The notes under the pieces: model-generated | What the model was told of the DNA's origin: nothing | The model's database searches: none | What the model saw: only the letters and a program-made list of their open reading frames with translations | Position numbers and translations under genes: made by a program | In this document: positions 51,966 to 61,100 of the stretch, one piece after another | Layout of the letters: every line of letters starts with the position of its first letter | Position numbering within the stretch: position 1 is the first letter of the stretch | Assembly (NCBI GenBank): GCA_016711265.1 | Contig: JADJTI010000005.1 | Coordinates: 450,219-514,218 of the forward strand | Origin: Austwickia sp. | Lineage (GTDB): Bacteria; Actinomycetota; Actinomycetes; Actinomycetales; Dermatophilaceae | Length of the DNA stretch: 64,000 nucleotides | Reading direction: 5' to 3'

Positions 51966-51971
51966 TACGGT
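51966..51971 (+). promoter_or_regulatory. -10 of the leaderless ASCH-gene promoter
   Basis: TACGGT ends six bases before the ATG at 51978. TGGACA at 51940-51945 could be a -35 but with a long 20-base spacer. Confidence 0.55.
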
Positions 51972-51977
51972 CGAGCA

Positions 51978-52478
51978 ATGACTCAGCTGGAGATCGAGGC
52001 GTTCTGGCGCCAGGCACAGTCGTGTCTGCGCGATCGCCCGCTCCCGGTCGGCGTCAGCGAGTCCGAGCCGCCCGCGACCCAGTCCTTCGGAGCCACCCCG
52101 GAGCAGGCCGACGAACTCCTCGATCTCATCCTCACCGGTGTCAAGACCGGAACGGCCTGCCCGTTGCGCGACTACGAGCTGGAGGGCGACCCGCTTCCGC
52201 AGGTGGGCGACCTGTGCATCGTGCTCGACGGCGCGGGTTCGCCACGGGCGCTGATCCGGACCACCGATGTCCGGGTGGTGCGGTTCGACCAGGTCACCGA
52301 GGAGCACGCCCGCGCCGAAGGTGAGGGCGACCGGACGCTGGCGCATTGGCGGGCGGTGCACGAGTGGTTCTTCAAGGAATACGACAAGCATCTGCGGGGA
52401 TTCAGCCCGTACATGCCGGTGGTCTGTGAACTGTTCGAGGTCGTCATCCCCGCCGAGCTGCCGGTGGCCGCTCGCTGA
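51978..52478 (+). CDS. ASCH domain protein
   Basis: A 166-residue cytoplasmic protein with an ASCH fold, related to PUA domains and thought to bind RNA or nucleotides. Visible are FGATPEQADELLDLILTGVK with the following TGTACPLRDYE (the conserved G-K-T segment), and RTTDVRVVRFDQVTEEHARA with EGEGD. Members include small RNA-binding proteins and a few amidohydrolases; the role here is unknown. ATG at 51978 is leaderless. It sits between truB and ribF but has its own promoter. Confidence 0.8.
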   Translation: MTQLEIEAFWRQAQSCLRDRPLPVGVSESEPPATQSFGATPEQADELLDLILTGVKTGTACPLRDYELEGDPLPQVGDLCIVLDGAGSPRALIRTTDVRVVRFDQVTEEHARAEGEGDRTLAHWRAVHEWFFKEYDKHLRGFSPYMPVVCELFEVVIPAELPVAAR

Positions 52479-52559
52479 CTCTCGCCACCAGGGGGTCACC
52501 GGGAGTCGCCCGGGGGGTCGAGGGGCAGGATGAGGGTCGGAGCTGCTCGTCCGGGCCGT

Positions 52560-52565
52560 TAGCAT
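52560..52565 (+). promoter_or_regulatory. -10 of the leaderless ribF promoter
   Basis: TAGCAT ends seven bases before the GTG at 52573. The internal ATG at 52564 overlaps this hexamer and is therefore unlikely to be the start. Confidence 0.6.
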
Positions 52566-52572
52566 GGGCGCC

Positions 52573-53625
52573 GTGCAGCGATGGAGCGCGTTGGAGGAGA
52601 TCCCGGACCACTACGGTCCCAGCGTGGTGACGCTGGGCAACTTCGACGGCGTCCACAAGGGCCACCGGGCGGTGCTGGGCACGCTCGTTGAACGCGGGAC
52701 GGCATTGGGGCTGCCGTCGGTGGCGGTGACCTTCGATCCCCACCCGCTCGCGGTCTTGCGTCCCGATGCGGCGCCCGAGCGGATCACGACCAGCGCCCAG
52801 CGGGGGGAATTGCTGCAGGACGCAGGCCTGTCCGCGCTCCTGGTCATGGATTTCACCCCAGAGCTGGCGGCCTGGTCGCCCGAGCATTTCGTGCGAGAGG
52901 TGTTCGTCGACCGGTTGGCGGCCACGGTCGTCGTCGTGGGGGAGGACACCCGGTTCGGTACCCGTAATTCCGGTGACGTGCACACCCTGCGTGAACTGGG
53001 CGAGGCCCTGAACTTCGAGGTCGTGGTAGTGACCGATCTGGGCGACGACGAGCGGTGGTCCTCCACCCAGATCCGCCGGATGCTCGGCGCCGGCGACGTC
53101 GAGCATGCCGCGCAGGTCCTGGGGCGTCCCCACCGGGTCTGTGGCACCGTCGTTCACGGTGATCATCGGGGCCGTGACCTGGGCTACCCGACGGCGAACT
53201 TGTCCCAGGACAGTGAGGGGATGGTCCCCGCCGACGGGGTGTACGCCGGCTGGCTGATCCGGCTGGACCTGCCCGTTCACGCGCCGGACCGGCTGCTGCC
53301 GGCGGCCATCTCGATCGGCACCAACCCCACCTTCGACGGCACCCAGCGCCGCGTCGAGGCGTACGTCCTGGACCGCACGGACCTGGAGTTGTACGGCGAA
53401 CACGTCGGTATGGAGTTCGTCCGCCGGTTGCGACCGACCCTGAAGTTCGAGGCGATCGAGGAACTGCTGGACCAGATGCGCGAGGACGTGCAGCAGTGCC
53501 GGGAGACCCTGTCGACCATCGTCCCGCGGTCCGCTGACGCTGCGGGCGAATCCGCGGGGGACAGTGCGGGGGACAGTGCGGGGGACAGTGCGGAGGACAG
53601 TGCGGAGGACACGGAGGCCCGGTGA
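52573..53625 (+). CDS. ribF: Bifunctional riboflavin kinase/FAD synthetase
   Basis: Makes FMN from riboflavin and then FAD. The N-terminal adenylyltransferase domain has VVTLGNFDGVHKGHRAVL, VTFDPHPLAVL and WSSTQIRRML. The C-terminal kinase domain has HGDHRGRDLGYPTANL and IGTNPTFDGTQRRVEAYVLD. Length is 350 residues. The last 25 residues are an acidic GDSA repeat tail (five 12-base units, 53554-53613). GTG at 52573 fits the -10 spacing. The stop overlaps the DUF4442 gene in a GTGA junction. Its product feeds the flavoproteins elsewhere in the window. Confidence 0.93.
   Translation: MQRWSALEEIPDHYGPSVVTLGNFDGVHKGHRAVLGTLVERGTALGLPSVAVTFDPHPLAVLRPDAAPERITTSAQRGELLQDAGLSALLVMDFTPELAAWSPEHFVREVFVDRLAATVVVVGEDTRFGTRNSGDVHTLRELGEALNFEVVVVTDLGDDERWSSTQIRRMLGAGDVEHAAQVLGRPHRVCGTVVHGDHRGRDLGYPTANLSQDSEGMVPADGVYAGWLIRLDLPVHAPDRLLPAAISIGTNPTFDGTQRRVEAYVLDRTDLELYGEHVGMEFVRRLRPTLKFEAIEELLDQMREDVQQCRETLSTIVPRSADAAGESAGDSAGDSAGDSAEDSAEDTEAR
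53554..53613 (+). repeat. 12-base in-frame repeat at the 3' end of ribF
   Basis: Five units of GCGGGGGACAGT, the last two with GAG in place of GGG, encode AGDS/AEDS repeats beyond the conserved kinase domain. Confidence 0.85.
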
Positions 53626-54260
53626 ACAGCATCGCGTCGGCGGCGGGCGCCGTCACCAGCGGGCTCGGCAAGCTGGCCTCGGTGCCGGGGCGGGTCCACG
53701 CGAAGGTCCCGACGTGGCAGGAGATCGGCGCCGATCCGGTGCTGATGCGCCGCGTCATGAACGTGTGGCCGCCCTTCCTGTTCGCCGGGATCAAAGTGCT
53801 ACGCATCGAACCGGAGTTCCGGGGCGCCACCGTCGAGCTGCGCTTGCATGCGCTCAGCCGCAACTACATGGGTACCCAGTTCGGCGGGTCGATGTTCTCG
53901 ATGACCGATCCGTTCTGGGTGATCCTCCTCATCAACCGCCTCGGCCCGGGGTACGTCGTGTGGGACAAGCGCGCCGAGGTGGAGTACTTCACCCCCGGTC
54001 GCACCCACGTGCGTTCGACCTTCACGGTCAGCGACGACCTGGTCGAGGAGATCCGGGACGCGGCAGCCGGCGGTGAGCGGGTGCTGCGTTGGGTGCACAA
54101 CGACATCGTCGACCTACAGGGCACCACCGTGGCCACGATCCGCCGGGAGATCTACGTGCGCCGTACTCCCGACGCCCAGGCCAGCGGCGATCGGGCCGCG
54201 GTCGTCGTACCGCCCACCTCCGACCACGCGGAGGCGGAGGCAATCCCCGCCGCGGGCTGA
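53622..54260 (+). CDS. DUF4442 hotdog-fold protein
   Basis: A 212-residue protein related to acyl-CoA thioesterases of the hotdog fold. LRLHALSRNYMGTQFGGSMF is the typical helix-entry segment, and FWVILLINRLGPGYVVWDKR follows. Activity is untested for most DUF4442 proteins. GTG at 53622 overlaps the ribF stop. The last 30 residues are a low-complexity tail. Confidence 0.8.
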   Translation: MNSIASAAGAVTSGLGKLASVPGRVHAKVPTWQEIGADPVLMRRVMNVWPPFLFAGIKVLRIEPEFRGATVELRLHALSRNYMGTQFGGSMFSMTDPFWVILLINRLGPGYVVWDKRAEVEYFTPGRTHVRSTFTVSDDLVEEIRDAAAGGERVLRWVHNDIVDLQGTTVATIRREIYVRRTPDAQASGDRAAVVVPPTSDHAEAEAIPAAG

Positions 54261-54291
54261 ACCCGGATGCGCCCTCGTGCCCGGCCTCGCC

Positions 54292-54297
54292 TACCCT
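54292..54297 (+). promoter_or_regulatory. -10 of the leaderless radical SAM gene promoter
   Basis: TACCCT ends seven bases before the ATG at 54305. No ribosome site is present. Confidence 0.6.
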
Positions 54298-54304
54298 GGT
54301 CGAC

Positions 54305-56266
54305 ATGTCGGGTCTGTCGCGGTACGTCGATCTCGAGCCGTTGTTGGAACGCGTCGGCCGTCCGCTGCAGTACGTCGGCGGTGAGCTGAACTCCCAGGTC
54401 AAGGATTGGAACTGCGGCGGCGAACACACCGTCCGATGGGCGCTGATGTACCCGGACGCCTACGAGGTCGGGGTCCCTAATCAGGGCGTCATGATCCTCT
54501 ACGAAGTGCTGAACGAGCGCGCCGACACCCTGGCCGAACGGGCGTACGCCGTCTGGCCGGACCTGGAAGCGTTGCTGCGCGGACACGGCGTACCGCAGCT
54601 GAGCGTCGACGGTCACCGAGCGCTGGGGGACTTCGACGTCCTGGGGGTCTCGTTCGCCACCGAACTGACCTACACCAACCTGCTGACCACGCTCGATCTG
54701 TCCGGCATCCCGCTGCACGCCGACGAGCGCACCGACGAGCATCCGATCGTGCTGATCGGCGGCCACGCCTCGTTCAATCCCGAGCCGATCAGCGACTTCG
54801 TGGACGCCGTCGTGATCGGCGACGGCGAGCAGGCCGTGTTGACCGTCACCGACCTGATCCGGGAGTGGAAGGAAGCTGGCCGGCCGGGCGGGCGTACCGG
54901 GTTGCTGCGACGGCTGGCTCGCGACGGCAGCGTCTATGTACCACGCTTCTATCACGTCCAGTACCTGCCGGACGGGCGGATCCGCCGGGTGTCCCCCCGC
55001 GCCGACCTGGCCGCCGAGGGGATCCCGTGGCGGGTCGCGAAACACACCGTGATGGACCTGGACGACTGGCCGTACCCCAAGGCGCCGATCGTGCCGCTGG
55101 CCGAGTCGGTGCATGAGCGGATGAGCGTGGAGATCTTCCGGGGGTGCACCCGGGGGTGCCGGTTCTGTCAGGCGGGGATGATCACCCGCCCGGTGCGCGA
55201 GCGCTCCATCGAGGGCATCGGGACCATGGTCGACCGCGGGCTGTGCGCCACCGGCCATGAGGAGGTGGGCCTGCTGTCGCTGTCCTCGGCCGACCACTCC
55301 GAGATCGCCGAGATCACCCGCGGGCTCGCCGATCGTTACGAGGGCGCTAACGTCGGGCTGTCGCTGCCCTCGACGCGGGTCGACGCGTTCAACATCGACC
55401 TGGCGAACGAGCTGTCGCGCGGCGGCCGGCGTTCCGGGCTGACGTTCGCGCCCGAGGGCGGGTCGGAGCGGCTGCGCCGGGTGATCAACAAGCAGGTGTC
55501 CGAGCAGGACCTCATCGATACGGTGGCGGCGGCGTTCGCGGCGGGCTGGCGCCAGGTCAAGTTGTACTTCATGTGTGGTCTGCCCACCGAGACCGACGAG
55601 GACGTGCTGGGCATCGCCGACCTGGCCAAGCGGGTGATCGACACCGGGCGTCAGGTCAGCGGCCGGCGGGACATCCGGTGCACGGTCAGCATCGGCGGCT
55701 TCGTCCCGAAGGCCCACACCCCGTTCCAGTGGGCGGGCCAGTCCCCGGCCGAGCAGACCGATGCCCGATTGCGGTTGCTGCGCGAGGCGATCCGGGCCGA
55801 CCGACGGTACGGCAGCGCGATCGGGTTCCGGTACCACGAGGGGTCCCCGGGGATCATCGAGGGCCTGCTCTCCCGCGGCGACCGGCGGGTGGGCGCGATC
55901 ATCGAGGCGGTGTGGCGCGCCGGTGGCCGGTTCGACGGCTGGAGCGAGCATTTCTCGTATCAGCGGTGGAGCCAGTGCGCGCAGCAGGTGTGCGACCAGC
56001 TGAATGCCGAACACGGCTGGGAGCTGTCACTGGACTGGTACACCACCCGCGAGCGTGGGGAGCTGGAGGTCCTGCCGTGGGACCACCTGGACTCCGGGCT
56101 GGACAAGGAGTGGCTCTGGGAGGACTGGCAGGCCGCGTTGGCCGAGGACGAGCAGCCGGACTGCCGGTGGAGCCCGTGCTTCGACTGCGGGGTGTGCCCT
56201 CAGTTGGGCACCGACATCCAGGTCGGGCCCACCGGCCGGACGCTGTTGCCGATCCAGCCGCGCTGA
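54305..56266 (+). CDS. TIGR03960-type B12-binding/radical SAM protein
   Basis: A 653-residue radical SAM enzyme with an N-terminal B12-binding-like domain (YPDAYEVGVPNQGVMILYEV, then VSFATELTYTNLL and LIGGHASFNPEPISDFVD) and a SAM-cluster motif C281, C285, C288 in FRGCTRGCRFCQAG. The C-terminus has CRWSPCFDCGVCP, a likely second cysteine site. It is nearly always next to a DUF2344 gene (here at 56927), with which it is thought to form one system of unknown reaction, possibly tRNA or ribosome related. The start is leaderless. Confidence 0.88.
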   Translation: MSGLSRYVDLEPLLERVGRPLQYVGGELNSQVKDWNCGGEHTVRWALMYPDAYEVGVPNQGVMILYEVLNERADTLAERAYAVWPDLEALLRGHGVPQLSVDGHRALGDFDVLGVSFATELTYTNLLTTLDLSGIPLHADERTDEHPIVLIGGHASFNPEPISDFVDAVVIGDGEQAVLTVTDLIREWKEAGRPGGRTGLLRRLARDGSVYVPRFYHVQYLPDGRIRRVSPRADLAAEGIPWRVAKHTVMDLDDWPYPKAPIVPLAESVHERMSVEIFRGCTRGCRFCQAGMITRPVRERSIEGIGTMVDRGLCATGHEEVGLLSLSSADHSEIAEITRGLADRYEGANVGLSLPSTRVDAFNIDLANELSRGGRRSGLTFAPEGGSERLRRVINKQVSEQDLIDTVAAAFAAGWRQVKLYFMCGLPTETDEDVLGIADLAKRVIDTGRQVSGRRDIRCTVSIGGFVPKAHTPFQWAGQSPAEQTDARLRLLREAIRADRRYGSAIGFRYHEGSPGIIEGLLSRGDRRVGAIIEAVWRAGGRFDGWSEHFSYQRWSQCAQQVCDQLNAEHGWELSLDWYTTRERGELEVLPWDHLDSGLDKEWLWEDWQAALAEDEQPDCRWSPCFDCGVCPQLGTDIQVGPTGRTLLPIQPR

Positions 56267-56271
56267 GGCGT

Positions 56272-56805
56272 TCAGCGCGGCAAGGCCAACGCGAGCACCC
56301 TGGCCTGCGGCATCGCGGCCAGCTCCGAGGCCTCGACCAGCAGTTTCGCCCCGCGGACGCCGGCGCCGATGACCACCGGCCCGGCGGCCACCACGGCTTG
56401 GTCGATGAGCACCTCCCAGTCCGACGGCAGACCGACGGGGGTGATCCCGCCGTACTCCATGCCGGTCAACGCGCACGCGTCGTCCATCGGCGCGAAAGAG
56501 ATCTTGCGGACCTCGAGATGGCGGCGCACGACGCCGTTGATGTCCGCCCGGTCGGTGGCCAGCACGAGCACCGCCGCGTAGGTCGTCCGCTCGCCTCGGC
56601 GACCGAGCACCACCACGCAGTTGGCCGAGGACTCCAGGGGAACGTCGTACGCCGCGCAGAAGGCTGCGGTGTCGGCCAGCGTGGCCTCGATCGGCGCGAC
56701 CCGGGCGGTGGGCACCCCCGCGGCGGCGGCGGCGACGTTCGGGGCCACCAGGTCAGTGGCGGACGACAACGCGGACCAGGTCAGCGATCCCTCAGCTCCA
56801 GGCAT
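56272..56805 (-). CDS. YbaK/ProX-type aminoacyl-tRNA deacylase-like protein
   Basis: A 177-residue protein of the YbaK/EbsC editing fold, which hydrolyses mischarged Cys- or Ala-tRNA. Visible are ESSANCVVVLGRRGERTTYA, LEVRKISFAPMDDACALTG with MEYGGITPVGLP, and VVIGAGVRGAKLLVEASELA. The conserved Lys (RKIS) is present. ATG at 56805 fits TAGGGT seven bases upstream; an in-frame GTG at 56814 overlaps that hexamer and is unlikely. It converges on the radical SAM gene with a five-base gap. Confidence 0.82.
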   Translation of the reverse strand: MPGAEGSLTWSALSSATDLVAPNVAAAAAGVPTARVAPIEATLADTAAFCAAYDVPLESSANCVVVLGRRGERTTYAAVLVLATDRADINGVVRRHLEVRKISFAPMDDACALTGMEYGGITPVGLPSDWEVLIDQAVVAAGPVVIGAGVRGAKLLVEASELAAMPQARVLALALPR

Positions 56806-56812
56806 GACCGAC

Positions 56813-56818
56813 ACCCTA
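56813..56818 (-). promoter_or_regulatory. -10 of the leaderless YbaK-type gene promoter
   Basis: TAGGGT on the minus strand ends seven bases before the ATG at 56805. Confidence 0.55.
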
Positions 56819-56913
56819 GAGGTTGCGCCGTGGTGGCCAGTCCTGGCGGGTTGGGCCAGTGGTCCCGCGTGGCTGTTGCCAGGGCCGTGCCCGGTTACGG
56901 CGGCGTGCCGGGG

Positions 56914-56919
56914 TAGCCT
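56914..56919 (+). promoter_or_regulatory. -10 of the leaderless DUF2344 gene promoter
   Basis: TAGCCT ends seven bases before the GTG at 56927. The same hexamer and spacing occur at the GT87 gene. Confidence 0.6.
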
Positions 56920-56926
56920 GCCGCAC

Positions 56927-57751
56927 GTGGCCCGTCAACGCGTCCCCTCCGGACCCCCTGCCGCCGCGCCCGTCCAGCGGCTGCGGTTGCGGTACGCCCG
57001 CCGGGGGCGATTGCGATTCTCCTCGGGTCGGGACTTCCAGCGCGCCCTGGAGCGCGCGGTGCGTTTGGCCGGCGTACCGATGGCGTATTCGTCCGGTTTT
57101 CACCCCCACCCTCGGATCTCTTACGCCAATGCGGCGCCGACCGGGGTGGCCAGTGAGGCCGAGTACGTGGAGCTGGCGTTGGCCGCCCGGGTGGACCCCG
57201 ATGAGCTGGCGCGATCCGTCGATGCCGCGCTGCCGGTCGGGTTGGACATCGTTGAAGCGGTCGAGGCTGGGCCGGGATCGTTGGCCGAACGGTTGGAGGC
57301 CAGCCATTGGCGGCTGGCTTTCCGCGATGGGTGCGCCGGGGCGAGCCCGGGCTCTACGATCGATGCGCTGGGGGCGGCGATCGAAGCCTTCCTGGCCGCC
57401 GAGCGGATCGAGGTCACCCGGGTGACCAAGAGCGGGCCCAAGACGTTCGACGCGCGGGGCCCGGTGCTGCGAGCCGAGTTCACCGAGTTCACCGAGTCCA
57501 CGCAGGGCCCGGATGCCGCCGGAGGGGGGCCCGGGAAACTGTGTGCGATACTGGAAACGGTCGTGCGGCACACCACACCCGTCGTACGCCCCGATGACTT
57601 CCTCAGCGCGCTGCGCTCGATCGCCGGCCTCGAATTGTCGTCACCGCCACTGGTGACCCGACTCGCACAGGGACCGCTCTCGGGTGAACCGCCTCGGGTG
57701 GCTGATCCTCTGGCCGCTGACCGGAACGTCATCGGTACCTGCGACAGGTGA
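56927..57751 (+). CDS. DUF2344 / TIGR03936 family protein
   Basis: A 274-residue protein with the DUF2344 pattern: LRLRYARRGRLRFSSGRDFQ, AVRLAGVPMAYSSGFHPHPR and SEAEYVELAL. It partners the TIGR03960 radical SAM protein; in some genomes the two are fused. Function is unknown. GTG at 56927 is leaderless, so it is transcribed separately from its partner although the YbaK-type gene lies between them on the other strand. The next gene is RNase E/G. Confidence 0.85.
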   Translation: MARQRVPSGPPAAAPVQRLRLRYARRGRLRFSSGRDFQRALERAVRLAGVPMAYSSGFHPHPRISYANAAPTGVASEAEYVELALAARVDPDELARSVDAALPVGLDIVEAVEAGPGSLAERLEASHWRLAFRDGCAGASPGSTIDALGAAIEAFLAAERIEVTRVTKSGPKTFDARGPVLRAEFTEFTESTQGPDAAGGGPGKLCAILETVVRHTTPVVRPDDFLSALRSIAGLELSSPPLVTRLAQGPLSGEPPRVADPLAADRNVIGTCDR

Positions 57752-57883
57752 CGCGCGTGCGCGAGCCGGTCGGAGGACGACTGGACTTTGGTCGTGTCGC
57801 TCAGGCACGACAACTGCGACCGTACGGCGTCGTGGCGACAAGCCGGGTGGGGGCGACGACCAGCGGTGGAAGGCTTTACGCCG

Positions 57884-60800
57884 ATGGCATCAGAGGACGA
57901 ACCGACCCAGATCCGCCCCAGGGCCACCCGTCGCCGCAGCACGCGTGCGGCGACGACCGTGGAGGACGCGGCACTGCCCGTGGACACGACCGGCCCGACC
58001 GAGGCGGCCGAGGCGGCCGAGGCTGCCGGCCCTGCGGACACCGCTGACCCGGGGGTCGCGGGGGTCGCGGGGGAACAGGTCGCGTCCGATCCGGCCGCCG
58101 CGCAGGCCCCGGAACCAGCACAGGAGCAGGCCCCGGAACCGGCCCCGGTTCGGGCGCCGGCGCGACGCACCCGCAAACGGGCCGTCGCGGCGGCGGCCAC
58201 CCCGGCGCCCGCTCCCGATATCGAGTCGTCCGAGCCCGCCGACGATGTCCAGGGCACCCAAGATGCCGCGCAGGCCGCGCAGGCCGCGCAGGCCGCGCAG
58301 GCCGAGGAGTCCGAGGAGTCCGAGGAGTCCGCTGGCGCCGCGGAGGCCGCGGAGGATCAGCAGGCCACGTCCGGCAGGCGGCGGCCCCCCACGTTCGGGC
58401 TGCTGTTCCAGCCGCCGGCGCCGCCACCGGCCAGGACCCCACGCAGGCGCGCCGCCGCGGCCGATGCCGACCCCGAGGCCGCCGACCACGCCCCCGCCGC
58501 GACGTATGACGCCGCCGATGACGAGGCCGGCGACGACGACTCCGAAACTGCCCGCCGTCGTCGCCGGCGTGGCGGCAAAGGACGTCGCCGCGCAGAGGAG
58601 GACGGCGCCCCCGACGCGGAGACCGATGACCCGTCCGCCGACGAGGGGGATACCGCCACCCACGCCACCGACGGCTCCGGGACCTCCCACGGCGGCGACG
58701 GTGCACACGGCTCTGACGGCTCTGACGACGACAACGGCGAAGCCGCGCAGGACGAGGCGGGAGCCAGCGGACGCAAGCGGACGCGGCGACGCCGTCGCAG
58801 CGGGGCCAGCCCGGAGGGGGAGGACCCGCCGGGCACCGTCACCAAGGTCCGCGAACCCCGTCGGGAACGCGACGAGGCGACCGGGATCAGGGGTTCCACG
58901 AGGCTGGAGGCCAAGAAGCAGCGCCGGCGTGAAGGGCGCGAGGCGGGCCGTCGTCGTACCGTCATCACCGAGGCAGAGTTCCTGGCGCGCCGCGAGAGCG
59001 TTGAGCGGGTCATGGTGGTCCGCCAACGCGGGGAACGCACCCAGATCGGCGTCCTCGAAGACGGCGTCCTGGTCGAGCACTACGTGTCCACGGCGGGCGC
59101 CGGTCAGGGCGGGGCCAACGGCACCGGGACCTCGCTCGCGGGCAACGTCTACCTGGGCCGGGTCCAGAACGTACTGCCCAGCATGGAAGCCGCGTTCATC
59201 GACATCGGCAAGGGCCGCAACGCGGTGCTGTACGCCGGGGAGGTGAACTGGGACGCGGCCGGGCTGGAGTCCAACAAGAACCGCCGCATCGAGCAGGCGC
59301 TGTCCTCCGGTCAAGGGGTGCTGGTGCAGGTCACCAAAGACCCCATCGGTCACAAGGGGGCCCGGCTGACCTCGCAGGTCTCCCTGCCAGGACGCTTCCT
59401 GGTGTACGTGCCCGACGGCAGCATGACCGGGATCTCCCGCAAGTTGCCCGACACCGAGCGGACCCGCCTGAAGAAGATCCTGCGCGAGATCGTCCCGGAC
59501 AACGCGGGTGTCATCGTTCGCACCGCCGCCGAGGGCGCCAGTGACGCGGAGCTCACCGCCGACGTCGAGCGGTTGACGAAGATCTGGGAGGGCATCCAGA
59601 AAAAGGCCACGTCGGCCAACGCCCCAGCGCTGCTGCACGGCGAGGTCGATCTGACCGTCCGGGTGATCCGCGACGTGTTCAACGAGGATTTCGCGTCGCT
59701 CGTGGTCGCCGGAGAGCAGGCCTGGGCGACGATCAACGAGTACGTCGAGTCGGTGGCCCCCGATCTGGCCGCCCGGGTCACCAAGTGGACCGGTACGGCG
59801 GATGTGTTCGCCGACTACCGGATCGACGAGCAGTTGGCCAAGGCGATGGACCGCAAGGTGTGGTTGCCGTCGGGGGGATCGTTGGTCATCGATCGCACCG
59901 AGGCGATGACCGTCGTCGATGTGAACACCGGCAAGTTCGTGGGCTCCGGGGGAAACCTGGAGGAGACCGTCACCAAGAACAACATCGAGGCCGCCGAGGA
60001 GATCGTCCGGCAGCTCCGGTTGCGGGACATCGGCGGGATCATCGTCATCGACTTCATCGACATGGTCTTGGAGATCAACCGTGACTTGGTGGTCCGGCGG
60101 CTCCTGGAGTGTCTGGGCCGGGACCGTACCAAGCACCAGGTCGCCGAGGTCACCTCGCTCGGGCTGGTGCAGATGACCCGAAAGCGGGTCGGTGCGGGCC
60201 TGATCGAGGTCTTCTCCCAGCCGTGCGAGCACTGTAACGGCCGGGGTCTGCTGGTGCGTGACGAGCCGGTGGAACGCACCAGCGCCGACAGTGGCAACGG
60301 TGGCAGCAGCGGCAATAGCGGCAGCAGCGGCGGGGCTTCCGGAGGCGGGGGAGGCGGCGGTTCGGCCGGGCGTGGCCGGGGGCGGCGCTCCCGAGGCGGC
60401 GCCGGAGGTCAGAACGCGCAGGATCAGGGCGCCCAGCACGCCAACGCCGGTAACGGCGACAATGCCGGCCACCCGGGCAACACCGGCCATGCCGGGACTG
60501 GCGGCAGTGGCGGGGCAGCCTCGGGACCCACGCCGGCGCAGATCGCGGCCCAGGCGTACGCGGCGGCATTGCACGCGGCAGGACACGACGCCGACCACTC
60601 CGCTGATCACGCTGCCCACCACTCTTCGGACCGCGCGCCCGAGCAGGCTGACGAGGCGCCCCTGCCGTCGTCGATCACCGGCCCCGACGCCGAACCCGAT
60701 GCCGACGTGGTCGAACCTTCCGGTGGGCCGGGCTACCCGGCGCCCCGGGCGCGACGCAAGCGCGGTCGGGTAGTCGCCCCGGCCGGCCCACCGCGCAGCC

Positions 60801-60970
60801 AGGACGACGACGGTGGTGACGCGACCCCGCAGTCGGCAGCCTCACCCGAGCCCGCTGTGTCACCCGAGCCAGCCAGCCGAGCCAGCCGAGCCGACGGAGT
60901 CACCGGCATGAATCGGCCTGCCCGGGCGGCCCGCGCCCGTCTCGGCCCGCGGTTTTGGTGTGGTCGATGA
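57884..60970 (+). CDS. rne: Ribonuclease E/G
   Basis: Main endoribonuclease for mRNA decay and rRNA processing. In the 1028-residue protein the first 350 residues are Ala/Pro/Glu/Arg-rich and disordered. The catalytic half has an S1 domain (GNVYLGRVQNVLPSMEAAFI from residue 420), catalytic Asp679 (VVDVNTGKFVG) and Asp723 (VIDFIDM), and the Zn-link C781/C784 (CEHCNGRG). The C-terminal 240 residues are again low-complexity with a Gly/Arg-rich stretch. ATG at 57884 has GGAAGG about ten bases upstream; longer in-frame starts from 57788 are less likely. The long tails are normal for actinobacterial homologues. Confidence 0.93.
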   Translation: MASEDEPTQIRPRATRRRSTRAATTVEDAALPVDTTGPTEAAEAAEAAGPADTADPGVAGVAGEQVASDPAAAQAPEPAQEQAPEPAPVRAPARRTRKRAVAAAATPAPAPDIESSEPADDVQGTQDAAQAAQAAQAAQAEESEESEESAGAAEAAEDQQATSGRRRPPTFGLLFQPPAPPPARTPRRRAAAADADPEAADHAPAATYDAADDEAGDDDSETARRRRRRGGKGRRRAEEDGAPDAETDDPSADEGDTATHATDGSGTSHGGDGAHGSDGSDDDNGEAAQDEAGASGRKRTRRRRRSGASPEGEDPPGTVTKVREPRRERDEATGIRGSTRLEAKKQRRREGREAGRRRTVITEAEFLARRESVERVMVVRQRGERTQIGVLEDGVLVEHYVSTAGAGQGGANGTGTSLAGNVYLGRVQNVLPSMEAAFIDIGKGRNAVLYAGEVNWDAAGLESNKNRRIEQALSSGQGVLVQVTKDPIGHKGARLTSQVSLPGRFLVYVPDGSMTGISRKLPDTERTRLKKILREIVPDNAGVIVRTAAEGASDAELTADVERLTKIWEGIQKKATSANAPALLHGEVDLTVRVIRDVFNEDFASLVVAGEQAWATINEYVESVAPDLAARVTKWTGTADVFADYRIDEQLAKAMDRKVWLPSGGSLVIDRTEAMTVVDVNTGKFVGSGGNLEETVTKNNIEAAEEIVRQLRLRDIGGIIVIDFIDMVLEINRDLVVRRLLECLGRDRTKHQVAEVTSLGLVQMTRKRVGAGLIEVFSQPCEHCNGRGLLVRDEPVERTSADSGNGGSSGNSGSSGGASGGGGGGGSAGRGRGRRSRGGAGGQNAQDQGAQHANAGNGDNAGHPGNTGHAGTGGSGGAASGPTPAQIAAQAYAAALHAAGHDADHSADHAAHHSSDRAPEQADEAPLPSSITGPDAEPDADVVEPSGGPGYPAPRARRKRGRVVAPAGPPRSQDDDGGDATPQSAASPEPAVSPEPASRASRADGVTGMNRPARAARARLGPRFWCGR

Positions 60971-61100
60971 ACAGCGGGTACGCTGATCCTTCGGTACGCA
61001 CGCGACGTGCGCTCGCCCGTTCCGCCCGATCTGCGGTGGCTTCGGCCGGGGAGTCGCAGTGAGCAACGCCAGCACCCGAGCAGCAGGAAGTGAGTCCAAC

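Noticed and set aside
54152..56014. Minus-strand open frame of about 620 codons opposite the radical SAM gene
   Set aside because: The plus-strand protein is complete with cluster cysteines and a leaderless promoter.
57890..60622. Long minus-strand open frame opposite RNase E/G
   Set aside because: It is a shadow of rne, whose catalytic motifs are on the plus strand, and has no recognisable family or ribosome site.
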